64,000 bases of DNA, taken from the NCBI GenBank assembly GCA_028571685.1, contig CM053162.1:69924351-69988350 (forward strand). The letters are read 5' to 3'. The stretch's first letter is position 1. Each line of letters starts with the position of its first letter. This DNA comes from Heterohyrax brucei. Lineage: Eukaryota; Chordata; Mammalia; Hyracoidea; Procaviidae. A program made the position numbers and the translations under genes. Positions 1 through 11,200 of this stretch are shown here, one piece after another. The notes under the pieces were generated by a model. It did not search any database. It had not been told where the DNA came from and worked only from the letters and a program-made list of their open reading frames with translations.

Positions 1-424
1 TCATAATTTGATTTAAAGGTATTTTTTGAGATACAGAATTTTCATTTGTACAAATGTCTGGTAAATCAGTCTTGTTCTTCATGGCTTCTGAATGGATCTT
101 TTCAACTTTTTATGGATCTGTTAATAATTCTATCACTTTTGGAGTCACTTGCGGTGACATGTTTTTTCCTAAGACACAATTTATTTCACCTTGCAGTGGG
201 TGTTTAGAGAAACACAAATATTACTCCCTGACTTGGGGGCCAGTTGACACATACTACCACTAGGCCCCTGGATGAGTACCCAGCCATTAGATTTTTCTGA
301 CTAAAAAGAGATGTCCAGGCCTGTTTGATAGCACAATGAACTTTTCTAAATAATTCACTAGATTTAAAGTTAATCTTTCAGTGTTCATTGGTGATCACTG
401 GGCATAGAAAGTAGATTAATAGTT
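1..424. other. Unassigned AT-rich DNA
   Basis: No gene, RNA or clear repeat is recognised. The one open frame (54-263) has no motif and no coding support. Confidence 0.4.
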
Positions 425-637
425 ACTTAGGGCTGGGAGTTATGGGGAAAATCATAAGTGATAGATAAAAGGCACAGGTTTTATTTTTTTGGTTTGATGA
501 AAGTGTTCTAAAATTAGATAGTAGTGATAGTTACTCAACAAGCGGATACGCTAAAAACTACTGAATTGTGCATTTTCAAAATGGTGAATTCTGTTGTATG
601 TGAACTGTACCAGAATAAAGCTATTATTTAAAAAGTT
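425..637 (+). mobile_element. L1 3' end fragment
   Basis: The stretch reads like the 3' UTR of an older mammalian L1 (L1MA/L1MB type): 'gatgaaagtgttctaaaatt', 'actactgaattgtgcatttt', a late polyadenylation-like aataaag and a short A-rich end. The rest of the element is absent, which is the usual 5' truncation. Subfamily is uncertain. Confidence 0.7.
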
Positions 638-1854
638 AATATTTCTGCTACAGGTATATCTGAAAGAAACAGAACATGCCCTGCTTAGAATGAAGACTGC
701 CCAGAAGTCTTATTTGTCCACCCTCTCTTTAAGTAGGTAAAAGGAAAACAGAAAATCTGGGAGCAAGGTTACCAACAGCAGCATGTGTGCTTCTTTTTCC
801 CAAACTCCAAGTCAAAAAAGGAATTCTTGAGGTCAGAGCCAACATGACACACTAGGAAGACATATCATGCCATCCCTTTACAGCAAAGGCCCCCAAACTA
901 TGTAAAAAAGATGCAAAGGTGAATCCTGGAAATCTGAGCATCAAATGAAGGGATAAACAACTTGATCAAATACCAGTGGAAAAAGAAACTGATGGAAAAC
1001 AGAGAACAAGAAGTGATACATAGTGGAAGTTCCTTACCAACTAACTCAGCACAGTATGGCCATCTTGAGACATAATCAGTGATATCTCTGGACAGGGATT
1101 ACTAGAGGATAACTTCACAGAGCTCCCAACAGAAAACAAAGTACCTGGTAACCAGAGAAACATGCTTTCTCACCCCTCGCTCTTCTGTTGGGTAGAAGCA
1201 AGAAGTCTTCCTATCCCAAGACCGCCACTGTTAGAAACCACAATATGAGCCTTGTTCTGGTCCACCCCACCCCACCCCACATCTGAACTTTTTTTTTTCT
1301 TTCTTTGTTCCATCTAGCCCCCTCCTGCCAGCCTCTGGGTATTCTCCATACCCGTCACCAACTCCTACTTTGCTGACTTATTTTTTTTCCTTCTCCGTCT
1401 TGTCTTTTCTTTCTCCCCTCCCACCTAGTCCTATAAGCTACCTCTCCCCCTTCCCACCTGTGCCCTGAGTGCCACTGTAGCTAGTGTACCCCGAGCACTC
1501 AGGCCTGCTGCCACATGGAATCAGCACCACCACTCAGCCAGCTGCTGAGCAGTAGGGAGAGAGCGCCTGCCACTTCCTATCTCACATTCCCACCCATCTG
1601 GGCTATGAGTGCTCCCACACCACTAGGCCAACTTCAAGAGACAGAAGCAGCTGTACTCAGCCACCTTCATAGAGCAGTATGCAGTGACACAAGCTTGCCT
1701 TGCCTGATGCTGCCCTACCCACTGGGATAAGTCAGTAAGAGCTATTGTTCCCAGACACAAGCAAGCCTCAAAGCATGCCCAGCATGTCCAACCTAAGATA
1801 CCAAAATAAAACAAGTATAGGACAAATCAAGTGAACATACATTTGACAGCAAAA

Positions 1855-2620
1855 ATGCCAAAACACACAAAAAAGGAGAACAAGATGGTGCCAGCAAATA
1901 ACCCAAATAGAGAATTTTATGACCTTCTGGTAGAAGAAAAGGCAGTGGTGCTACCTGACATGGAATTCAAAAGACACACATTTAGAGCTTTTCAAGAGAC
2001 CAAGGGAAATACAGGCAAAACCAAGAAAAAGCTAGACAAAATCATGGAAAGCACAGACAAAGCAAAAGAAGAATTCAGGAAAACAATGCAACAACAACAA
2101 CAAAAAAAAAAATCCAAATAAACAATTAAGACTCATACAAAAGCAACAACTGGAAATCAAAGATATAGAAAACAAAATTTCAGAAATGAACAAGTCAATA
2201 GAAGGTTTTAAGAGCAAATGTAAAGCAATGAAAGAATCAGCAAGACAAGAAAATCTGTAGATGCTACTGTGAGGAAAAATCAGAGAAGAATAAAGAAAAG
2301 CTAAGAATTCTGTGTGACACAATCAATAGCAAAAATTTGCATGTGATCAGAGTCACAGAACAGGCAGAATGGATGGAAAACACAGAGAAGACTGTTGAAG
2401 GTTTGCTGACAGAAAACTTCCCAAATATCAAGAAAGATGCAAAGCAGATCATCTAACAAGTTCAGTGAACCCCATTCAAAATAAAGTCATTATCATTTTA
2501 CTATAAAAAATAGAGTTCTGAGAACAAAGCCAGAAAAATGAAAAGTCACTTACAAACAGCATATAAACAATAAAAGAAACTCTGATTATTCAGTGAAAAC
2601 TATGCAGGAAAGAAGGCAAT
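1855..2620 (+). pseudogene. L1-A ORF1 remnant
   Basis: L1 ORF1 encodes an RNA-binding coiled-coil chaperone of the L1 particle. Translation from the ATG at 1855 begins MPKHTKKENKM and continues for about 88 residues rich in K, E and Q, ending in a poly-Q/K run made by a CAA/A-rich tract at 2090-2112. A stop follows, and related sequence carries on in other frames ('caacaactggaaatcaaaga', 'gtttgctgacagaaaacttc'). The high charge and helix-forming composition fit the coiled-coil half. The gene is dead. Confidence 0.65.
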
Positions 2621-2634
2621 GGGATAACATACAA

Positions 2635-3047
2635 GGTCTGACAATTAGGTTCATGAACTCATCTCAGAAAAAGTGCTACATACCTCACTGCTGAATATCA
2701 TTGTGGTCACCTGCAAAGTACTCCCCTTGGGAACTTTGCACCAATGCCAGTCATTAGGGCCAGATCAGATGAGTAGAGAGGGTGTACCAGTACAGTTATT
2801 TGTTATACTGGCTGAAAACTCCCTTACAGTCAACTATACATTTAAGTTCATGACCTTGCCACCATACCACCATGTGCAATGGCCACTCCAGAAAGAGTTC
2901 CAAACTTGCTCTGAAAGGTAGACTGGGCACTGGTGTCAATGCATGACTTCCCAAGGGAAGTACTTTGACGGTGACTGTAGTGATATTCAGCAATGAGGCA
3001 TGTAACATTTAGAGCAAATAAGTTTGAAGACTTAAAATTTTCAGAAC
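2635..3047 (+). mobile_element. Foldback mariner element 1 (non-autonomous)
   Basis: The left end is ggtctgacaattaggttcat and the degenerate right end is about acttaaaattttcagaac. The left arm (tgctacatacctcactgctg) reappears as its reverse complement in the right arm (cagcaatgaggcatgtaaca), giving inverted arms of roughly 110 bp. The left arm has lost the stretch between 'gccagt' and 'agggccagatcag' that the copies at 27375 and 31073 retain. It holds no usable transposase frame. It is inserted in L1-A and is therefore younger than it. Confidence 0.75.
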
Positions 3048-3540
3048 TTGTGTGTCGGTGAATGAGTAAAACTGCCAACCAAGAATAATATATCCGGCAA
3101 AACTCTCTCTCAAATGTTAGCAAAACTAGCATATTCCTCGATAAACAGAAATTAAAAGAATTCATAAAAAACAGACCAAACTTACATGAAATATTAAAAG
3201 GAGTCCCCCAGTTACAGAATCCACCAGCCAGATACTTAAGTAAAGAAATCTCAATAATAAAAAAAGCTAAAAGATTTAAAATAGGGATCCAAAGATACCA
3301 CTCTGTAAAGGACAACTTAAAAATCATAATTTTAATAAGTATCTACTCAATAAGAGCATTCCAAAATACATACAACAAACTCTAACAGTGCTGAAGTGAG
3401 AAACAGACAGTTCTACAATAATAACAAGAGAACTTCAACACACCACTCTTGGTAAAGAACAAGATGTCCAGAAAAAACTCACCAAAGATATATAAGATCT
3501 AAAGGCCATAATTAGCCAACTTGATTTCACTGACATATGA

Positions 3541-4186
3541 GGTCCAACAATTTTAAGTCTGCAAATTTAATTGATCTAAATGCAACATAACTCATTGCTG
3601 AATACTGCTACCAAAAAAAAATCCTGTGCCATGCAGCTGATTCTGATTCACTGCGGCCCTATAAGACTGCAACTGTAACACTTAACCACTACACCACCTG
3701 AGTTTCCACTATGGTCATCTTAAAAGGACTCCCTTTGGGAAGCTATGCACCAACATCAGCACCTAGTCCATACTTCAAAGCAATTTTGGAACTCTTTCCA
3801 GAATGGCCGTTGTTCATGGTGGCTTGCTGACAAGTTCGTGAACGGATTGTATAGTTGTCTGTGAGGAAGTTTTTTGCCAGTGAAGAAATTACTGTATAAG
3901 AACATCCTCCCTACTCACCTGATCTGCCCCCAGTGACTTTTTTCTTTACCTGAAGATAAAGGAAATATTGAAAGGAAGACATTCAGGACATCAAGGGTAG
4001 TACAACAGCAGCTCTGATGACCATTCCAGAAAAAGAGTTCCAAAACTGCTTTGGAGCATGGATTAGGCACTGGCGTCAGTGGACAGCTTCCCAAGGGGAG
4101 TACCTCGAAGGTGACCATGGTGATATTCAGCAACGAGGTATGCAGCACTTCTTGTAGGATACGTTTGTAAACTTAATTGTCAGTCC
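3541..4186 (-). mobile_element. Foldback mariner element 2, carrying a SINE
   Basis: The left end is ggtccaacaattttaag and the right end is aacttaattgtcagtcc. It has the same design as the copy at 2635 in the opposite orientation: the short arm is on the left and the longer arm, with a transposase 3' remnant, is on the right (cacctgatctgcccccagtg through gaccatggtgatattcagca). An AfroSINE at about 3613-3712 interrupts the left arm. Host sequence on both sides is L1-A ORF2. Confidence 0.75.
3613..3712 (-). mobile_element. AfroSINE fragment
   Basis: An A run and 'gctgattctgattcactgcg' (the SINE 3' part, reversed) lead to 'cttaaccactacaccacctg' (the reversed head). The middle is deleted. It lies inside the mariner arm, so it is the youngest layer of this stack. 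Confidence 0.75.
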
Positions 4187-4430
4187 TCACACATACAACA
4201 CTCCACCAAATAGCAGCTAACTATGCATTCTTTTCCAATGAATATGGAACATTCTCCATACAAGGCTGTATTTTAAGCCACGCAAACCTCAATGAAATGT
4301 CAAGATAACACAAAGCTTTCTATCTAACCACAACATTATAAAAGTAGAAATCAACACAGGAAGAGAAATGAAAAGAAACTGAATACATGGAAACTGAATA
4401 GCACCTCTCTAGAAAACAATGGGGTAGGAG

Positions 4431-5191
4431 GTGGGTCCAAGTGAGTGGAGTAGTCAGACCCTTCCTGTGGCCCTTCTTAAAACAAAGACCCAAAAAAACC
4501 ACAGGAATCCATTATATATGATAGCCTAGAAGTCCTGAACATCAAAAACAAAGCTAAGGGATTGGAATGAGTGGCAGAGTGAGGAAGAGATGGCTGAGAA
4601 ATAGAGAGGAGCTCCCAGACCTGACCTGGCTGATGCCTGAGTCCTGCAGACTGGATCAGCTGGTGTGGGCACAGAGGAAAGCAGTGGTTCTCAGGATGCG
4701 TTTTTCCTGTTGGGAGAGACCAAGTGGTGGAGAGTCAGTTAAAATCTCCAGGACCAGCAAGAAACCCAACTTGATCAGCTGAAGACAAGTGCCAGCATCC
4801 AACTTACCTGACAGCAAAAAGTGCCCTTTGGGAAGTAACTCTCCCATTGACCTGTCCGCTCCCGCAATGCTCCAGGTCCTGATCTGCATCAGTGATTGCT
4901 GGACCCCTGAGCCAGAAGTAGAACCTGTCAACTGTCCTGATCCATTCTCTTGGCTTTGGACAAGAATTTGCCAATTCCCTAGGGTGGGAATCCAGGGCTG
5001 GCACAGCCACTCTACCTAAGCACAGGCATAAGAGACCCACAGTCTCTGAACCCTGTCACCCATGCACAGAATTGTGTGGTCCCATTTCAACAGCACCTGC
5101 CCCCATTAACACAACATAACAAGATACATACTCCAAGCCTATTTTCATCCCTATTTGCTGTAAGAGGAAGTACAGGTTTGTGATATCTGGC
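4431..5191. other. Unclassified sequence, possibly a retroelement leader
   Basis: Moderately GC-rich sequence with phrases such as 'gaggaagagatggctgagaa' and 'agaggagctcccagac' that recall L1 5' leaders, but I cannot assign it. Open frames on both strands (for example 4567-4782 + and 4656-4931 -) overlap each other and have no motif. Similar-looking sequence resumes after the SINEs at 5423. Confidence 0.3.
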
Positions 5192-5250
5192 ACTGCCCTG
5201 TACATACAAGATCACTGTGAGTAGGAATCGACTCAATGGCAGTAGGATGG
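5192..5250 (+). mobile_element. AfroSINE 3' fragment
   Basis: 'ctgccctgtacatacaagat' followed by 'gtaggaatcgactcaatggc' matches only the 3' third of the SINE. It is 5'-truncated. Confidence 0.7.
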
Positions 5251-5269
5251 ACTGTACATGAAGCAGAAA

Positions 5270-5422
5270 CTCTGATAGCATAATGGTTACGTGCTATATC
5301 TGCTAACCAGAAGGTCAACAGTTTGAATCCACCAGGTGCTCCTTGGAAACTCCATGAAGCAGTTAGGGTCACTATGATTCCGAATCAACTCGATAGGCAG
5401 TGGGTTTGGGTTTCATTTGTAT
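5270..5422 (+). mobile_element. AfroSINE
   Basis: Nearly complete: head 'gcataatggttacgtgct', middle 'gctaaccagaaggtcaacag' and 'aatccaccaggtgctccttg', tail 'ccgaatcaactcgatag' and then a T-rich end. Confidence 0.9.
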
Positions 5423-6987
5423 ATGAATCAGAGTCCTCATCTACCCATATCAGGTGCCTAAAGACTGAGGACTCCATCCACTCCACCAAGACTTCCATGA
5501 CAAGGGTCCAAGAATAATTGCCAACTCTCAGTTCTTACAGCCAACAGAATTCAGTCCCACAGTCTGGCTGAAAACCCCACATACCTATAAACTGTAGGGA
5601 GCATCTTGCACCCAGCCACTCATGGGCATACAGCCATACAGCCCTGCTGTAGCCGGATGCCTGTGTCTACACCCACGACTGTAGGTGACAAGCCTGCAGC
5701 ACACACTTGGTGACTAACTACCTGGACACCAGAGCTGAATCCTTACAAGAAAAATAAATGGACATGGGAAAGCTTGCAGAAATATTTAGTATATAAATTG
5801 GCAATACTTGATGACGGATTGAATTTAGGTTGAAATAAGTTTCACTGATGATTTCACTGGTTCACACAATAGTAGTTTTATGCTTTTTTATGGAAAATAA
5901 AAAACACTAAGAAATTTAGGCCTGAGAGAATCTAGTGAGGATATCAAGTACCAGTGAAATACCCAGATGTGGAGCTTCCAGTAAAAGGATAAGCCCAGCC
6001 CAAGAAGTTGGAGGATCTAAGGTCACAGCAGTCAACAGCATCACATGATGCCAAGAGCTGACACTAGCTTAAATTCCTTTGGATTTAGTATCATGAAAGT
6101 CATTCGTGATACGTGAAAGCCATTTCAGAAGATTCATGCTATAAACGTTAGGTGGCAAAAGTTGAGAAGAAAAATGGAAGAAAAATTAAATAAAAATGTA
6201 AACAACTTGGTCTAGAATATTGGAGGTAACGCTGCTATTAGGAGGGAGGCAGGGACACAGGATATTTAGTTTTCATTACTTTCACAATAAATTTAAACAA
6301 TATAACAAGAGATTAAATGGTTTACGTGATTTAATCCATACAAAAATAAATTATCTGGAATTTCTTGTAATCATAAACGTGTCATTAACAGTTTTTAAAT
6401 GAAGTATCAAACTTTTAAACATTTATGTCTAATATTCACGGAAGGATATCATACAAGAAAGGGAAATAGAGTTTCAAAACTTTCCCTTTTATTAATATAA
6501 AAACATTGAGTCATTGTATTAAAAAGCCAATAGATAATTCTACAAAAGCTCTAGGATGCTTCAATATAATCTTTCATGCAGGGGTGGCAGTGCTGCATGC
6601 CCTGGACTTTGGTGTCATTTATTTGGGTGACATCAGAAAGCTCCAGTGCCTTGATGTTATTATTCAACTAAAGCTTCATCTAGTTTAACGTCTGATATAA
6701 CTTGCATTATTTACAAACAGAAGCTGCCTTGCCTAGCCCCAGCAGACATGCATAATATACATCCTGAAGTTACCAGCCCAGTGCACAAGGAACATGAGCT
6801 GTCTAAACACCCCAGCAAGTCCTCCACAGACTAACAGTAGGAAAATTTTCATAAGAGACTTATTTTCCCTCAGAAGACGCCAGAGCCAAACTCAATTGCC
6901 TGTCTTCACTCCAAAATACTTTTTCAATCCAAATATTTAGTTTTCTCTTTGTGTTCTCAATTCTCACTTAGTTTTTTCCACTAGTTC
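5423..6987. other. Unassigned DNA
   Basis: 5423-5760 may continue the unclassified block before 5192. Beyond that the sequence is AT-rich and unremarkable. Short frames at 6220-6402 and 6506-6688 show no motif. Confidence 0.4.
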
Positions 6988-6989
6988 TT

Positions 6990-7050
6990 GTGGGTGTGTG
7001 CGTGCACACGTGTGTGTGTGTGTGCATGCGTGTGTGTGTGCGTGCACGCA
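6990..7050. repeat. (TG)n microsatellite, interrupted
   Basis: Runs of TG broken by cgtgcacacg and catgcg steps, with alternating purine and pyrimidine throughout. The cysteine/valine-rich frame over it (6990-7196) is a by-product. Confidence 0.95.
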
Positions 7051-7199
7051 CCCACCGGCAGAGGCACAGGAATAGTTATTCTAGTCTGGTCTTCCTTCTC
7101 ACTACATCCATTCTGTTCTGTGTCTGCCCAGTAACTTCCGGAAACACATGTGCTTCTGAGTATTTAGTACTATATTTTTACACCCATGTAAATTAAGTG

Positions 7200-7370
7200 A
7201 TATCAGATTTTCACTCATAGCTGCCCTATAGGACAGAGTAGAACAGTTTCATAGGGTTTCCAAGGCTGAAATCATTGTGATAGCCAACTGTGACATTTTT
7301 CTTCTGCAGGGTTCAAATCTCTAGTGGTTGGGTTAGCAGCCAAACAGCAACTGTGTCACCAAGGTCCCCT
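7200..7370 (-). mobile_element. AfroSINE
   Basis: Reversed SINE: 'gccctataggacagagtaga', 'catagggtttccaaggctg', 'ggttagcagccaaacagc', ending 'gtcaccaaggtccc'. The middle carries an extra 'gaaatcattgtgatagcc' type segment seen in the longer SINE subfamily. Confidence 0.9.
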
Positions 7371-8374
7371 CCAAATGAGCACTAAAAGAATCTGGTGTGC
7401 ATAGTGAAGTAGATTGCAGCAAGCAATCCTTAACAGACTCTGAGAAAAAAGGAAATTCATTGTCAGAGAAAAAGTATGTTTCTTAAGAAAGAGGGAGTAA
7501 AACAGAGGGTATGACTTTGATCTTATGTTCAACAGAAACGAGTCCAAAGAAATAAGAATGTCGATTATACCATCCACTGTATAAAGTGAATCAATCATTC
7601 TAGGTTTCTGCCTCTCTTTTTCCACTTTCCACTAAAATCCCTATGCCTTTCTGAAATATGTCCACTGATGTCAAAAGATGAAGTAGAATACATCTGACTT
7701 ATCAGCTGATCTAAAATGGCAAGATTATTGGAACCATGAGGTTCCTTCCAACATTACACAATCACTTTGAAACATTTCAGCAGCTTTTTGGAGTACGTTA
7801 ATTTCTTTAATGGTTTTGACCTACACTATGTAAAATGCTAGTGAACTCACAGGATGACTGCTTATTATATGACTGTTAATGGCCCTCTTTCTATGAGAGA
7901 CTCAAAATGTGTGGTTTCTCAATGATTTGCTCTTCTTGGAATTACAATGAATGGACTCAGAGATCTATTGCTAAGAAATTTTCTTTGAGCTTTAAAACAT
8001 GTTCAATTCGATTTTCTCTATATTATAAAAATTCGTATTATAGAAAATATGAAAGGTAGCCATCTCATGAGAAAAATCAAAATTTTATGATTTTCATCTT
8101 AATTTCACAAGAAATACATGAACCCAGAAGTAAAAGTGCCTCTTATCTTCACCTCTTTAAAATTATGTCCACAGAATTACCTGATGTTAAGGGCTTTTGA
8201 TATATTCTGTCAGTTCTATCCATGTCTTGCTTAAATAATTAGGATTAACCATGGAACTATTCTGTGACATTGTTTGCTTAGCATTGTATTTTGGAAACCT
8301 TAGAGATAGTTGAGGTTGTTTCACAGTGTTTACAGCCTGGATTAACTTGCATTTTTAAAAAGAGAAAAGAATGC
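7371..8374. other. Unassigned AT-rich DNA
   Basis: Nothing recognisable on either strand. An 89-residue minus-strand frame at 7356-7625 has no motif. Confidence 0.4.
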
Positions 8375-8518
8375 CACTGCTGTCAAGTCAATTCCAACTC
8401 ACAGTGACCCTGCAGACAGAGAACTGCCCCAGAGTTTCCAACGAGAACCTGGCAGCTTTGAAATGCTGACTTTTTGGTTAGCAGATGTAGCACTTAATCA
8501 CTGTGCCACCACAGTTTA
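8375..8518 (-). mobile_element. AfroSINE
   Basis: Reversed SINE: 'gctgtcaagtcaattccaac', 'actgccccagagtttcc', 'ttttggttagcagatgtagc', 'gtgccaccacagttt'. It ends about 45 bp before RTE-A. Confidence 0.9.
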
Positions 8519-8984
8519 ATCATTACCTTATTGATAAACTATAGGTTGCTTTTAGTTATTCGGTCCCCCGCGTGTCTGTCAGTTTGTCACACTGTAGGTG
8601 CTTGTGTGTGGCTCTGATGCTGGAAGCTATGTCACCAGTGTTAAGATACCAGCAGGGTCACCCATGGTGGACAGATTGCAGCTGAGCTTTCAGACAAAGA
8701 CACACGAGGAAGAAGGGCGTGGCAGTCTACACCTGAAAAGAATTAGCCAGTGAAAACCTCATAAACAGCAGCAGAACACCGTCAGATACAGTGCCAGAAA
8801 ATGCCTCCAGGTTGGAAGGGACTCAGGAGTCAACTGGGGAAGAGCTGCCTCTGCAAAGCAGGGTCAACCTTAATGACAAGGATGGAGTACAGCCTTCAGG
8901 ACCTTCACTGGCTGACGTGACACGACTCAAAAGGAGAAGGAACAGCTGCAAACGTCCAATAATAAACAGAAGGGTGAATATAAG

Positions 8985-9380
8985 AAGTATGAATCTAGAA
9001 AATTGGAAATCATCAAAAATGAAGCAGAATACATAAACATCAGTGTCCTAGGCAGCAGTGAGCTGACAGAGGCCAGCACTGGCCATGCTGAATGGGATAA
9101 TCATACAATCTGCTACGCCAGGAATGAAAACTTGAAGAGGAATAGTGTTGCATTCATCATTAAAAAGAACATTTCAAGACCTGTCACAAAGTATAATCCT
9201 GTCAGTGACAGGACAACATGCATGTGCCTACAGCCAGCCAAGCCAAGTGCCGTCAAGTCGGATCTGACTCATGTGCCTACAAGGAAGGTCAATTACTACA
9301 ACTGTTATTCAAGTTCACGCACCAACCACCAAGGCCAAAGACCAAGAATTGAAGATTCACACCACCTCCTGAAGTATGGC
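8985..9380 (+). pseudogene. RTE-A endonuclease remnant
   Basis: RTE elements nick target DNA with an apurinic-type endonuclease. The frame 9003-9389 translates as MEIIKNEAEYINISVLGSSE and continues to FIIKKNISRPVTKYNPVSDR, which resembles the N-terminal endonuclease strand-and-loop region of RTE proteins. From about 9233 it reads through the inserted SINE tail, so the last third is not RTE protein. The catalytic set cannot be completed. Confidence 0.6.
9233..9269 (-). mobile_element. 37-bp SINE-tail insertion with perfect 12-bp duplication
   Basis: The insert (gccagccaagccaagtgccg and the following 17 bp) is only the reversed 3' terminus of the young AfroSINE type. The 12-bp sequence catgtgcctaca occurs immediately on both sides (9221-9232 and 9270-9281), as expected for target-primed insertion. 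It is almost undiverged apart from one extra 'gccaa' step in the tail. Confidence 0.85.
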
Positions 9381-10389
9381 ATGTATTGAAGCAGGATATA
9401 TTGACAACTTGGTGATTGGGACACAAAAGTTGGATGTAAAGAAGGACTAGTAGCTGGAAAATAACACCCTGGTGATAGAAACAATGTGGGAGACTGCACG
9501 ATAGAATTCTGCAAGACCAACAACTTACTCATTTATAGCTTGTTCATTCAAATGCCTTTTTTTCACCAACATAAACTGCAAATATACACACGCACCTTGC
9601 CGAAGGGAATATGGAGGAATCAAATCAACTACATCTGTAGAACGATGTAGAACGATGGAAAAGCTCCACATCAGCAGTCAGAACAAGACCAGGTGCTGAC
9701 TGTGGCACAGTTAACCCACCAATTGTTCATACATAAATTCAAACAATAATTGAAGAAAATTACAACAAGTCCAAGAAAGCCAAAGCACCACCTTGAGTAT
9801 ATCCCCCCTGAGTTTGGAGACTACCTCGACAACAGATTTGATGCATTGAACACTAATGACCAAAGACCAGAAGAACTGTGGAAGACATCAAGGACATCAT
9901 CCATGGAGAATTTATAGATTAAAAAGACAGGAAAGAAAGAAAAGAACAAGTCGGATGTCAGAAGAGACTCCAAAACCTGCTTTCAAACATCAAGCAACTA
10001 AACCAAAAGGAAGAAATGACAAAGTAAAAGAACTGAAATATTTCAAAGGGTGGCTTTAGAAGACAAAGTATTATAACGACATGTGCAAAGAGCTGGAAAC
10101 AGAAAACCAAAAGGGAAAAACACTCTGCATTTCCCAAGCTGAAAGAACTGAAGAAAAAATTCAAACCTCAAGTTGCAATAGTGGAAGATTTCACGGGGAA
10201 AATATTAAACAACTCAGGAAACATCAAAAGAAGATGGAAGAAATACACAGTATCATTTTACCAGAATGAACTGGTCAGCATTAAACAAGGTCAAGTGATA
10301 GCACATGGTCAGGAACCAATGGTACTGAAGGAAGAAGTCAAAGCTGATTTGATGGCACTGGTGAAAAATGAGGCTCCAGGAATTAACAG

Positions 10390-11200
10390 ATGATCCAGTG
10401 CGATGTTTCAACAAATAGATGCAGCACTGGAAGTGCTCACTGTCTATGCCAAAAAATTTGGGAGACAGTTACCTGGCCAACCAACTGGAAGAGATCCGTA
10501 CTTATGCTATTCCCAAGAAAGGTGATCCCACTGAATATGGAAATTATCAAACAATATCATTCATATCACATGCAAGTAAAATTTTGCTCAAGATCATTCA
10601 AAAGCGACTGCAACAGCATATGGACAAGGAAGTGCCAGATATTCAAGTCAGATTCAGAAGAGGACGCGGAACCAGGGATATCATTACTGACATCCAACGA
10701 ATCTTGACTGAAAGCAGAGAATACCAGAAAGATGTTTACCTGGTTCACTGACTGTGCAAAGGCATTGGATTGCATGGATCATAACAAATTATGAATAACT
10801 TTGTGGAGAATGGAAATTACAGAACACTTAATTGTGCTCATGAGGAATCTATAGATGGAACAAGAGGCAGTCATTTGAACAGGTCAAGGGGACACCCCAC
10901 AGTTTAAAGTTGGAGAAGGTGTGCACCAAGGTTGTACCATTTCCCAGTACTTTTTCAATTTGTATGCTGAGCAAATAATCTGAGAATAAACTTCCTGAAG
11001 AGGAGACTAACATTGGAGGAAGACTCATTAACAACCCGCATCACACAGATGGCACCACCTCGCTTGCTGCACGTGAAGGGGGTTTGAAACACTTACTGAT
11101 GAAGACCAAAGACCACAGCCTTCAGTATGGGTTGCACCTCAACATCAAGAAAACAAAAATCCTCACACTGGCCCAGTAAGTAACATCATGACAAATGGAA
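10390..11200 (+). pseudogene. RTE-A reverse transcriptase remnant
   Basis: The best frame (10419-10751) reads IPKKGDPTEYGNYQTISFIS and then RRGRGTRDIITDIQRILTES. These match RT fingers and palm blocks: the PKKGD..NYRPIS-like motif and the region before the first catalytic aspartate. Downstream, the segment that should encode the YADD box has become 'cacacagatggcacc' (11041-11055), so the second palm motif is lost. Stops and frameshifts separate the blocks. Confidence 0.75.

Larger units (their letters stand above)
826..4430 (+). mobile_element. Decayed L1 element (L1-A), multiply interrupted
   Basis: The element starts with an L1-like 5' leader (gaggtcagagccaacatgac), passes through ORF1 (from about 1855), an inter-ORF segment (3084-3330) and the start of the ORF2 endonuclease ('agagaacttcaacacaccac' near 3426), and fades near 4430 in endonuclease sequence. 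Two mariner-derived inserts split it at 2635-3047 and 3541-4186. The segment after 3084 parallels 18715-18860 of L1-B, which supports the L1 call. There is no 3' UTR, and frameshifts and stops are throughout. Confidence 0.75.

Noticed and set aside
2848..3327. A 159-residue minus-strand frame
   Set aside because: It crosses the right arm of a foldback mariner into antisense L1 sequence, two unrelated elements, so it is a chance frame.
6990..7196. A cysteine-rich small protein over the TG tract
   Set aside because: The Cys/Val pattern is the translation of TG repeats, with no signal peptide or conserved spacing.
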